Assembly: GCA_027574665.1 (NCBI GenBank)
Contig: CM050651.1
Location: forward strand, 4,589,501 to 4,653,500
Direction of reading: 5' to 3'
Length of the DNA stretch: 64,000 nt
Source: Rhynochetos jubatus
Taxonomy: Eukaryota; Chordata; Aves; Eurypygiformes; Rhynochetidae
Positions 13,101 through 25,153 of this stretch are shown piece by piece (position 1 is the first letter of the stretch; every line of letters begins with the position of its first letter). The translations under genes were made by a program, and so were the position numbers. Below the pieces are notes generated by a model, which was not told the origin of the DNA, did not search any database, and was given only the letters and a program-made list of their open reading frames with translations.

Positions 13101-16100
13101 GTCAGCAGAAGGTTATGCTATGAAACATAATTAAAGAAAGATAAAATTGATTACATATCTACATCTTGAAACTGGAAAGGTATTTCTGATGATTGTTGAA
13201 ATACTGAAGTGTTTAATTTATCTTCTGTTTGCACCAAATCAGGAGAAAAATCTCTTTTGCAATTTTAATGTATTACTCCTAAATTTGCTTTTATTATAAG
13301 AATGTACTTTTACACTCTAAGAAGTGATTATGAATAGATAACTGATATTCTTTGAAAATAACAGTTTGAAATGTATAGTAATGAAATCAGATGAATACTT
13401 CCTAACACACTTCTGTGCTTATTTTACTGTATCTCTGTAAGAGCTTTACATGTATATTAAATAATTGCAATAGCTATTTTTATTTTATTTAAGATAGTCT
13501 TCCTCTAAAGTTTACAGGACAAGAACAAGTCTCTGAGATTATCTGGATTATATTGGGTTTTGAATAAGAGAGAATCCCTACAGTGTTACATCTGACAAAG
13601 CCTTTCTATGGGTCTACGTAAGATGTCATTGTTCGAAGTCTGTTTAGTTTTCTTTTTGTAGAAAAGTCATTTTACTGGTCTTTATGCAGACATCAGGGTT
13701 AGATGATCTGAGATCTACTTTCAGATCTACCTCTGAAGATACTGTGCAACTTTATATAGCTCAGTTAACTATTGTACCATTCAATTTGCCTTTTTGTGAA
13801 ACTAGAATAATAAGGTAGATAAAGACCTAATAATACAGAATAATATTATTTATGTTTTCTTTGGTGTTGCAAGGCTTTCTTATATAATACGCCCCAGTTA
13901 GTTGATGTTATGTGGCCACCGTTACAGACTATGATTTATCTATGTCTGCAATGAAAAAACCTGCTCTATCTCATTCTCTTTTTATGATACATTTTTTATA
14001 ATAGCATAACTTCAAAGATTTCAGTACAGACGTAGTACCCATGTGCCCTGACAGGAGAATAGAGCTCGTTGTATACAACATCCCCACCTGGTGCTTCTTC
14101 TCTGTGTAATTTTGTTTGTTGGGAGCATTAAAATGATCAGAATATAATCATTATTCAGCATCGTAATCAAGAATCAACTTTGCATAGGAAGCTTGTCTAA
14201 TATAATCTTTTTAAAATCTATTTTAAACTGCTTTTTGCACCAAATGAAGGGAGTGGTGTTTCAGTGAGCTCTATCATTTCAACAGCATCAGTGGTTAACA
14301 GTATACATTGCACGACTGGGGAGGGAAGTGGAGCTAACAAACGTTTCCCGGTTTCTTGTTTTCCTTCCCCCATTTAGACCATCCTGATAGCCAAACCTAG
14401 CAGTTGAAGAAAATAAAGCATCTTGCACAAATTCTGGCAGACAGTCAGCCTATGAATTTCAGAGCTGTCAAGGCTGCATGTTTCAATCAGTTTTGACATC
14501 TCTTGGCATTTCTCTTCAGATTCTGCTTTCTATAAATAATTCCCCTACTTGGGTGTTATTTCTAGTTCAGTTCTGAACATACAGCAGGAATGCTTCTCGC
14601 CTCGTACTATGGCTTTTCTTTGTCCTCGCTTTGGAAACCTATCTGAACAAGAATTAAAACTTCCTTGGCATTCAAGCAGTCTGGTACATTTGATGATGGA
14701 ACGTATGTTGTATTTGAAATTCAATTTGGAATCCTCACACCGAGGTCTTGGAGAAATTACCGGCAACCCCTTTTCTTATTTGAGGTAGTCTGAGTTTCCT
14801 CTCAGTGTTTTGAGTGAGCTGACTAATTAACAGTCTCCATCCCAGCAGGAGAGCCAAGGGAATGGGTTACAACCCCCTTCCATACTTTCCCCCTTGGCTC
14901 TGAGAAAAGTAAGTTATGGTATGATTTCCTTGCACACCCATTCACCCCAGCTGGACTGATGTAGGATGTAGGGGGTGCAGAGAGTACAGCCAGTGCTGTT
15001 CCCATACACCTCCTTTAAGCTACCACGTATTTCCCTAAGCAGGGGAGGCAGCTCAGCAAGGCCGCTTCATGCCCCAACGCCTGGTGTTTCACTTGACCTG
15101 AACTCTGCAAGGCTCTGGGGGCCTCTGGAGAAAAAGTCCACTGAGTGACCTCTAGGACACAGTGGCTGTTTAAACCTCTTTTTTTGACCCTCAGGTGTTT
15201 GTACCTTCCTGATTTCTTTTGCTTACTGAACAAAGAGACATGACAAGAATTGCTGATTCTCTAGGAGGTGTTCCTTAGCATAGCTGCTTCCATCACAAGA
15301 TGTGTGTCAGGTGATCACCAGGTTCTTCAGCTCCTTTCAGGGAATTGCCCTGGCCAGCACTGTTTCAGTCTCTCAATGAGGGTGAAAACATTCTATGGCT
15401 TGAAGTATTTCCAAGATGTTCACCTTCTATTGTGATTCTGCAGTGAGAAGGAATGATATCCATCCCTTTTTGGTACCCAAAAAGAATGGGGTAATGGCCC
15501 CAAAGAATCATGGTCCTGATGAATCTTGAATAGGACTATTTAATGGGACTATCTATTTAACACTCTAAGAGGAGTAAACTTCATAAAGATAAATAAAGCC
15601 TATTCACACAGCTGTCTGAGCTTAAAGCTTTTCTAGCAAACTTGGGAGTTTTTGGGGTTGGGTTTTGGAGTTGGTTTTTTTTTGAAGACCGCAGGTTTGA
15701 TAAAGCCACCTCTGTTATTTTCCACTCTCCACGATATTTTACTTAAGAAAACTTGTAAATGGCATGAACAGATCATGCAATAAAATGTATCTCCAATTAA
15801 ATCAAACTGAAATTTCCTGAGATAGAACTACCAACAGACCCTTATGAATTCCATATTTTGACAAATACTTTTCTGTACTTTCATCAGTAACTCAAATTAC
15901 AATATAATTACCAGCAACTGTGCTTCATCTACAGAAGTTTTAAAAGATAATAAGCAATTAAAAGAACCATTAAAGAATGATCAGACAGCCTGGATGCCAA
16001 TAAGTAAGTTTTAATACAGAAAAATACAGCAAGATATATGTGAAGAAACCATTCAAGCTATGACAAAAGACCCTTTCTGAGAAAAGCACAGGAAACTCGG

Positions 16101-17048
16101 AACATTAGGAACTGACTTCCTTTGAGCCTTGCAAAGAATCAAGCATTTCTGATTTAGCTAAGACATGTCTCTAAAAGTTCATTTGAAGACCTCAACTGAA
16201 ATATCCCTGATAGAGGTGTTTCAGTAACTAATTACATCCCATGTTATGAACATATCTTCATCTGAAAACTAGATTCAACTTTCCCTAGAACTTCTGGTGA
16301 GCTAGCACGCTAATAGAAAAATCATCAAAACCCTTCTTATTGAGGGGGTACTAGAGGAACAGGCTTCCTAGTATTTCTTTACTTTCCGACGAAAAAGCAG
16401 ATATTTTTAACTTCAAATCACTCCTGCAGTTCTTTCTTGAACCCATTTTAAAAATACAAGGAAACTTGACCCAAGAATTGATAATGCTTTCATGAATGTT
16501 ACATACAGTAGAATAGTAAATACCTACTTTTATTCCATATTCTCCTGAGTTTCCATCCAGAAATCCTGTCTTACAATTTTAAAGAAGGAGCCTGATTTAA
16601 ACCTGTGATGCTACAAGTCTCCTCAGTAAGTGTGACTTACATTCTTGTTTCAAGACAAATATTGATCCCTGTAACACCACACTGGAAATATGGGAAATTT
16701 GATGACCTAGACAATTCTGTAAAAACTACCTGTCTCATCAGTTTACCTCTGCAAAACTACAGTTCTGTGTAAAATTTAGTTCTTTGTGTTAATGCTGTGG
16801 CCCAGAGTAAGCCTGCCAGCCCAGTGCAGCCAAATGCTGTTTTCATTTAGCACAATACCAATTTGGCCTCTGACTTCAGTTAATAAATACAGATATTGGG
16901 TAATACTGGGCCAAGTACAGGTACCTGCAGAAACTGTTAGAAACTCTCCCAGCAGATATTTCCTACGTACAATTACTTTCTAAGATCTGTCACCCTATAT
17001 TACAGGTATCTGCTCTTTAGCATGATCAGGAGGGAAAAATGCACTTAC

Positions 17049-17137
17049 TTGAAGCTGTAAAACATACGTCCTTGCTGATCCACATCAATGGATCGGTTCT
17101 GCATGCCATTCTGCTCAAGCTATACTGTGATTCAGAG
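17049..17137 (-). other. Candidate minus-strand exon (89 bp), unidentified
   Basis: Read on the minus strand, the segment is preceded by a T-run acceptor (TTTTTTTCAG, complement of 17138-17147) and followed by GTAAGT (complement of 17043-17048). One frame is open across all 29 codons, with intron phase 2 in and phase 1 out. A second frame has early stops but then opens with MQNRSIDVDQQGRMFYSFK from an ATG at 17104-17102 and closes at a TAA formed inside the donor. That second reading could be a 5'-UTR/start exon or a decayed 3' coding end. I recognise neither product. The orientation is opposite to the candidates at 7928 and 55438, so these cannot all belong to one transcript. Confidence 0.25.
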
Positions 17138-17310
17138 CTGAAAAAAATAGCAAATACATAATCTTTAACATGAATCTAGAAGTTTTAGTTACCATATTTA
17201 TTTTCAACTACTGATCTCTTGCCTATTTATGGAGCTGGGACTATGAGACTCTGCAGAAACAGTTCCTGAGGTGCCAAATCATTGTCAACAGACTTAGTAG
17301 GAAAATACCT

Positions 17311-17352
17311 TTCCCCCTCCCCCCCAAAAAAAGAGAGAGAAAGAAAATAAAA
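17311..17352 (+). repeat. Low-complexity C-rich / A-rich / GA tract
   Basis: A C5-T-C7 run is followed by A7 and a GA-rich stretch with (AG) steps. It reads as a simple low-complexity tract. Confidence 0.75.
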
Positions 17353-20300
17353 TGCCAAGACCTTTTTGCTTTTCCTTTTGCTCCCCTCCAATGGCTGGAA
17401 TTCTTTTAGCCACTTTGGTTTAGAAACCTTTTCTTCCTCATCAATTTGCCTCTGTAGATTTTTCACTGCTGGCAATTAGCAAGCACAAGAAATCCTGCTG
17501 AGGAGAGCAAGTTAAAAGGGGACTTAAGAATGACTGTGCCTTGGAAACAAGCAGCCAATCTGGAGCAGCAGACTTCCAAATTTCAAAGACACGCATTACA
17601 GAGATGAACAGCCAGAGCAACTTCTCTTCTTAATTCCTTTTATCTGGGTCTCCAATCTGCTCACAACACCATTTAGTCCAAAACTTCGTCCACTTCAATG
17701 GGCTTGGAAAGGAAATTACTAAGATTCCAGCATTCTTTGTACCCCCAAAAAAGAACAATTTAAATAATGGCTCGCTACGTCTGGATAACAACCAAATGGC
17801 ACTTTTCACATCCAAACCACTTGAGTCTGGCATCTTCCGGGAAGGCCTGATGTCTACAGATGAAAACTAGAACATTTACGCAGGGGGAAAGCTCTTCCTG
17901 CTGCCCAGCTTTCATCTGCAACATGAAGAAACTGAAGACGTTTTCAGTACATTTCAGAAAATTTCAGTAAACCAGGGTAGTCAGTCTTATGTGCCATATT
18001 TATGAGGAGGAAAATAATTTTACAGTTATGGATCAGCTTGAGATCTTTCCTTAAGGTCATAAAAGCTGTATAAACACAAGGCATCAGAGGAAAAATGTTC
18101 CCCAAGTGCAACTCTGTTACAGCTGCTGTTGCAGAAGATGTGGTTTTGAACTTTCAAAGATCTTCTTAGTGTCCCTATTCATGGAGCCTGCATGATATTT
18201 TAACAGTGTGAATAAATGACAGTGACTGTAGGTAAATTATCTTAAAAACACTGTCAGAACACTGTTCAATAAAAGATGGCTTTTCAAACAGAATGTAAAA
18301 TGTCACATAATATATTAACATTAAATAACTGGTTACTGAGAGAGAGCAAAACCAAAGATGCAAAACTCTAGGAATATTCACTTCTCACAAACAAAACCTG
18401 AAAATACAGAAAACATTTCAAAACCCAGTTAATTTCACAGTTCTCAGCATCAAAAAGCTGAACATACTTCTTGAAGTGCCTGGTTCTTTTGGGTTTGGCT
18501 CTAAACTATCAAAATGTAACAAGACCTATGAAGAATTATGCATACAGAAGAGCAAGATAAGAGGGGGTTTTACTAGGCTGGGTTTTCTTTTTTTTTTAAT
18601 AAACTGAACAAAAAGAAAACCACCCAAATGACTTTGTAGTTGCTCCAGCAGGCTGGCGTCTACCACTGCAATTGTGTTTTTGCACTCACGGTCCCGCCTG
18701 CTCTCCTGCTTTGAAGAGTTTCTTGCCTCCCACAGCACTGCCATCTTCTACCCCGACCAAATCAAGAGACAATCACAATGAGACTATTCGGTCATCACGT
18801 GCCATGTAACTGTCATGCACTTCGGAACTATTTCTCAACAGAAATTTTCTAGTAACTCAAACATTTTATAAAGGACTGAAGATGGTACTTAAGTATAGAT
18901 ACATAGGGTTGGTCCGGAATGACTACATTTCATTTCAGATCTGAATTTTCACCATGTTTTGAGGTAATTCCACACAGGGCTTTGATTTTGGAATATTCTT
19001 CACAATTTGTTTAGGCAAGAGTAAGTTACAGAACAAGATTTCCCAGTCTATAATTCTGTTACAGTTCAGTGTTGACATTTAGGTTGCAATTCTGCCCTTA
19101 TCAGCTGTAGGAGTTTTTCTGATCAACTTCAGCGGGGCTAGGATTATTCTTCAGATCTGATTAGCATTTCTCATTTTATTTGTCTCATCTCCATACTTTG
19201 GTGTCATATTAACATCCATTTTCAACAGATGAGATGGCATACACATACCAGTGTACATACAAACCTACAAACCTCCATCCAGTCATTTAATCTTTTCTGT
19301 CTTTGAAGTAAAATCACTGACATAAATCAAGGCAACTCTCTCTTATCTGGTCTACTGAAAAGGTGGCTGTGAAGAGACTGAGAAGATCAACTGTGGCAAA
19401 ATGGATGTAAAACATGATATCCGTTACTCCATGATACATTATCAGCCTTATTCCACTCACAGTTTTTTATTTTCTGCTTTAACAAGGATCAAGTGAAAGA
19501 CTTGACCACCTAGGAAGGTTTAACTCTACACATCAGATAGGAAAAGAACTTCTTTTAATGAATTGGCATGTTTGGGGTAGAAGACAAGAGGAACAGAGAT
19601 TTCCTGTCCTTGAACACTGGCAAGACAGTGAAGTGTTTGCTTTTCCCACCACCTCAGGTGTACCAAAAAGCAAGGAAAGAAGAGATGTTCTCTATGGTCT
19701 TGTCTTTTCTTCCCTATGAATTCACTAGGTCCCCAGCAAGTCAAGTATAGATGAAAACTTATCAGCAGACCTTTCCAACGTCTAATCATTTGATTTTCTG
19801 CCTCTGCAAAAGGCTTTCACAGATGGGTCGTTTGAGTCAGACGTGACTGTAAAGTCTCCCTCTTGGTCTGATGGACTGAACCTCGTGGTTCTATCTTCAC
19901 TGGTCTCTACAGTTCTGCGTTTCAGGATTGTAACCAGACCAACTGAAATGGATCCTGCCTATTAAAAGTTGGATCCTTTGAGCACGTTTTTGGCTGAACA
20001 TCCTTCTCTCATTTCATGCTGAGTCACATCTTTTACTTCTCTGCCACAGTTTCCTACGATCTCTCTTGTTGTCTGACCATGTTGATTAAAGACAGGCAAA
20101 GCCGTATCAGGAGAGCAGAACTGCCTCGCTCCTGCAGTCACCCTCCGCCGAAGGAAGAGCATGCCTGCGAGGCACACTGGTTTAGCCTTTAGCCCTGAAA
20201 TGTTCAGGAGAAAGTTACTGGTTGCAGGCAGGCAGTTCCTCTTCCTGCTTGCACAAAGCTCACCAGCACTAGGAGCTGTAGATGGGCCATTTGAAGGACA

Positions 20301-22010
20301 GTTTCAATACAGATCAGCAAATCCAGTTTTAATTTAACAGAACGCTTCAGAGGTAAATATGTGTGTAGCATAGGGGATGCAGACTGCATTCTAAGTGGTC
20401 AGCCTGTGTTAAAGTTTCTACCTCTTGAATGGCCAGAAGGGGATGTCCATGTCTAGTGTAACCAGACACCCTCCCTCCACATTACAGGCTCTAATATTGG
20501 GATTTGCAGCCTTTCCCACTTCAGTAATGAGCAGAACACTCTGACTTGAGCTGATGTAATCCTGGGACACCAGGTCAGCCAGGCTTCCTATTAATCCTTT
20601 GCTCCTTACTTCAGTTACGAGCAATGAAACTGAGAACACATGCAAAAGATGGATAGTTTGTTTCCAGACCACTTTATTAGCACTTTTTAATGGATTTATA
20701 ATGCATTTTATCTCTGTTTCCATCATTCCTTTTGGGGACTCAACAATGCAAACTGGCCATTTATGTTTGACAGATGTACCAAGTTATATGCTCTTAGACC
20801 ACTGTATTTTAAGGCTCCAACTAACTTGAAATATATAGTTAATTTTATAATTAAAGCATGGCTAAATGTTTAAATTATAAAATAAACCACGCTACTTTAA
20901 GCCTGCAATAAGGAGACTGATGCTATCGTTCCCTTTCAAAGTACTATTTAGCAGTGACTCTCTTTACTATACAATCGCTTTGGAAAGTTTGAGTAGTCAG
21001 AAGCATCTTTTCTTATTTTTTGTAAATACAGGAAATATTAACTACTTCAATTAAATCAAACCTGCTACGCTTACACAACATCCTCTACAATCATTTTCAT
21101 GACATGTAGGTTTTTTGCTTGTATTAAAGAGAATCTAATTTTGCACAATTGCAGTTCCAGAGCAGTGTTTGCTGCGCATGGGGTAAACGACGTGCATTTT
21201 TGGATTTGTTTATTCATTCATCTGAAATTAGCAGCAAACTCCACTGGAGAGGGAATGGTATGTTGAACAGGAAGATGCTCCTGCTAAATGGCACATAGCT
21301 CATCCTAGGTTTTATTGTTTCTCCTGAAAGTGTTGGAGATAATAAGAAATCAGCCTATATTTGCTTTTGCTTTATGCACACCAAATACAGAGAGGCTGAA
21401 GCAGTCAGGGGATATGATATTAAAAGTCAAATTACAATAGAAAATCACAACCAATGGTTCTTTATAGCAGCCAAAAATTAAAAGCAAATAACACAAGCAT
21501 TCCTTCGGGGTCTTTGATTCAGCAAGGTCCTAAATTACGTTCATAGATTTATGCAAAATAGTAGATCCACTGAAATTGAAGATAAAATAAAATTAGTCCC
21601 ATGCTTAACAGCATTAAACTAAGTTCTAGCTTAAAACATATATATATTTCCTCAGAAAGATACATGTCCAACTCTAATTGTATGCAAATATATAGATTAT
21701 TGGTGTTCCTGTAAAATTAAGTACACTGATAGAGGCCAGTCCTGATTTTGTGTGTACCTTACTAAAGAAAATCCAAATTACTTTATCGTTATGGATGACA
21801 GTAGGACAAGTAAGATATCCCATGTTTTCGCCTTGTCAGCGCTCTCAGGGATTTTTCTATTATCCTTTTCTTCCTTCCAGTGGGAAAGTCCCTTTGCATT
21901 AAAAGCAACTTATCACTGCAAATCTAAAATAGAACCCTATGAAGCCCCACAGAAAACTTACTTCCTTTAATTAAAGCTGAACCCCATTGCTGATTTTTTT
22001 GTGAAGTGAC

Positions 22011-22025
22011 AAAAAAAAAAAAAAA
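22011..22025 (+). repeat. Poly-A tract
   Basis: An uninterrupted run of 15 A. No element body was recognised upstream. Confidence 0.85.
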
Positions 22026-22630
22026 TTAGATTTATTTATTTAATAGGACGTTGAGAGACAAATTTTCCTCTTTTCTTCCTCTGGGAAGTGTTTTATTGTT
22101 TGCTTCCTTTCTCTTGCCTGCTTGCTGTGTAATTTAAGACTGATGCCTCCCTGTGGGAAACAAAACTTGATCAGAGAACAGCCTGCACTGCCACCTAAAC
22201 AAATTATGTTTTAGTCACTGCTGATGTTGGCTCTGTCATAATGGAAATGTATAATTAATGCCTTTGCTTTTACTGCTTTGGAAAGCGAACTCCCTGAAAC
22301 TGGTTCAAGAGCGGAATTTTAGAACTGCACCCTTTCCCTTTCTAACTGTTACCACAATGGATCAACTACAGCTGCCTCTAGAAATGAATGGTCGGGTCCC
22401 AGATCTCTACAGTTATTTATTCAATCTACACTCAGTGCATTAAATAATCAAAATCTGCTGTGCAGTAAGAATTTGGCAAGGAAAAATCGAGGAGGGAAAA
22501 CTCAGTAACACAGGTGAAATCCTGTATTTCTCCTTTTAGAGGAGCTTGAAAAGATTAAGCTATTTCCATTAGTTTCCTGCAGAGTTGCTAGCAGTGATAA
22601 TAGACATGTGCTAATTTCACTATTGCACTG

Positions 22631-22712
22631 TGCTATGAAGCAGCATTTTAGATCATCTTTCACCTGTGACATGCTATGAAGCAGCATTTTAGATCATCTT
22701 TCACCTGTGACA
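22631..22712 (+). repeat. Perfect 41-bp tandem duplication
   Basis: The 41-bp unit beginning TGCTATGAAGCAGCATTTTA (22631-22671) is repeated immediately and without any mismatch (22672-22712). Perfect identity in otherwise neutral-looking DNA implies a recent duplication, or possibly an assembly artefact. It is not a low-complexity motif. Confidence 0.95.
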
Positions 22713-25131
22713 TGACTCCAAATATCCCCAATTAACAGCTTGCTTTTTATTTTCTGTTTTTGTTGTTGAATTTATAGTGATGGCTAAACATCTGGTATTA
22801 CGACTGCAAACAGTCTCCATCTCCTCACCTCTGGGATGCAGTGCAGCTTTAGACTATTTATACTTTGATCTAAAATTCTAAATGACCAAATTATTCTGCT
22901 GTAATAGGTCCTAAGTGACATTAAATGGATGGTCTCAGCTTTTTCTTTCCAGAATGGACAGCTCTCTCACCTCTTTTAGCTGCTGCACTGCATGGAAAGC
23001 TCAGCACAGTGAAATAACAGCAGCACCATTTTCAGGACTGAAATAACCTTTGATTTCTACAAAGACACATATACGCCAAGAAACGGCAAAGGCAACAAAT
23101 GTAGGAACTGTGCTTCAGGCACATTCTCCTGTCATCAGTAACTCGGCATTTGTAGTTAAGTTTATTATCAGTGTGTCCAGAGCTGTAAAGAAACCAGAGT
23201 GAGGAGGGGAAAGTATCCATCCTCAAGAGTCATGATCTAGACTGGTTACAAGCATGGGCAAAACAGGCTTGGCTTCTAAAATCAAACTGCTTCGGAATGC
23301 CATTTCTCTGTAACTTATTCTTAGATATCATTGCCATACACTGTCTTATTTCCGCCGACATTTCATGCTGAAAATTTTGAATTCCATCATTCGCTATCAC
23401 TATCCAAGTAACATATGTACCTGTCGTCATTGTATCCTGTTTTAAAAAATAAAAACTGGGGTACAGTGGTTAAGTCATTTGCTGGACTTCCTACATAAGT
23501 ATTATTTTCATCAAGGTTGGAAATAGATGGGAAGAGGTTGTAAAGCTCAGGTCTTGAGCTGATACAAATTAGGTTACTTACTCTGCAGCCATAAATAGCT
23601 AAGATGAATTCAGACAAGTCTTAAATCTGTCCCCAGATCTCCTGACTTCTGGTCTGGGAACTGAATCACTGAAGTACTCTTACTCTGTTTCAGACCTAAA
23701 GAGGCAGAGAGATACAGCTGCTAAGTGTGACACTGTTCATTGATATGCCCAAAATTATGAAACTTGCATCAGAAAAAAATCTGATACAAGTTCAAGCTAA
23801 CAATAGTTCTCCCTAAAGAGAACTAAATCTCAAATACCACCTCCTTTTAAATGCAAAAAGATCATTTTCAGACATGAGTTTAGCAAAAGTGGTTTTAAAG
23901 GAATTAGAAGTCAGACAGAACTTTTCTCATTTTTTTAATCTGAATTAACCTTTTTCTTTTTTCCTGTGAAAACTGTCCTTCATTTCCCTATGGCTTTTCA
24001 TTATTCTACCTTTTGTTTATGGACTGGGATCTCCTGAGAAAGCGTCTGGCACAGAACAACAGGCTAAAAAAAGAGACATCGTGTTACTAGCCTTATTCAG
24101 AGAAGCCTCAAACATCTAAAATTATAGGCCAACAGCAAATTAACTTTCAAGATCTGTGATTAGGCTGGATTCCAGTTGTCATGTGGGACATCATTGTGTG
24201 GGGCATCGTCTTCTGTTCAGGCATTGAGGTAATGAGAGACTGGGGCCAGGCTCGGCTGCCTGCTCTGGTACGGCTACTGACAACCTTGGGCTGTGGGGAA
24301 AAAGGACCTCCTTTGCAGACCACTGCCAACCCATTTGTCCTGGTCCCTCTTCTTTTCCCCCTTTCAGTTGGTGATGTCATGTTAAGTCCATTTATATGTC
24401 AGCTGTCAAAGACTGATTTTTAGAGTATACACGTAGTTACAAATGGGTCAATCCTTTTGGGGGATGACATAAGCCCTCTGGGGCACGTGTTGTGCCTACC
24501 AAAACCCTGATGAGGTCTCGGCAGGCAGGACAGTTGTGATCTGCATGTGCTATGAAGACCCGTCCCAGCAGCTCACGCACTGAGGGGGCTGATGTAGATT
24601 GTTCCTGCCCGGCAAGACAGTGTAGCCCTGCCTAATGCCTTTTTTCTCTTCTGCAAGAGTAGCAGATTGGTGAAAGCAAAGCTATTTATAGCCTGATGTG
24701 TTTGGAGACAGCAAGACCACAAGGCATATTAAAGTACAGAGAAGGCCACTTGGCCCATGCTGCTTTCCTTATTAAAATTCTCTCCTTGTTTCTCCTCATA
24801 TATCACAATGGTTGGCTCCTTCCTCTGAAACAACGAGCGCCCGTAAACAGATATCAGAACACACGGAAAGACTACAGAGGATGCCCTGCCCCAAGCTGAG
24901 AGTTTTGGGTTGTTAACGATGATTTCCTCGCAGTAGAAACTTCATGGTCATTAACTATTCAGCACGGCCGAGGGGCCTGCATCTCATGGCATTAATAGTA
25001 TTTGGGATCTACAGTTGCCAGAACACGGGAACTTTCCACTAGGCACTGACAAAATAGCAGAGGAAGAAAGCTAAAGGAGCTGCGAGACGAAACGACGACG
25101 GCTGTGAGAGTCACTCATCACCATCAGAAAA

Positions 25132-25153
25132 GCTGGCGCGTGTCCGCGCCAGC
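25132..25153. repeat. GC-rich perfect hairpin (9-bp stem, 4-base loop)
   Basis: GCTGGCGCG (25132-25140) and CGCGCCAGC (25145-25153) are exact complements around the loop TGTC. The stem is almost all G/C and sits just after a CpG-containing stretch (25085-25101) in AT-rich surroundings. No T-run follows, and terminators of bacterial type do not apply in this genome. Function is unknown. Confidence 0.75.

Larger units (their letters stand above)
8013..17048. other. Gene-free AT-rich DNA
   Basis: No coding region is recognised. The interval contains a 36-bp tandem duplication at 8745-8814, a poly-A run at 10152-10163 and short frames on both strands without family resemblance. If the candidate exon at 7928-8012 is real, this would be the start of its downstream intron. 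Around 12840-13020 the sequence is rich in TAAT-type motifs, as many conserved vertebrate non-coding elements are, but nothing in a single sequence proves constraint. Confidence 0.65.

Noticed and set aside
21682-21689. Octamer-type ATGCAAAT motifs (also at 37360, and ATTTGCAT at 59791)
   Set aside because: A few octamers are expected by chance in 64 kb of AT-rich DNA, and these are scattered.
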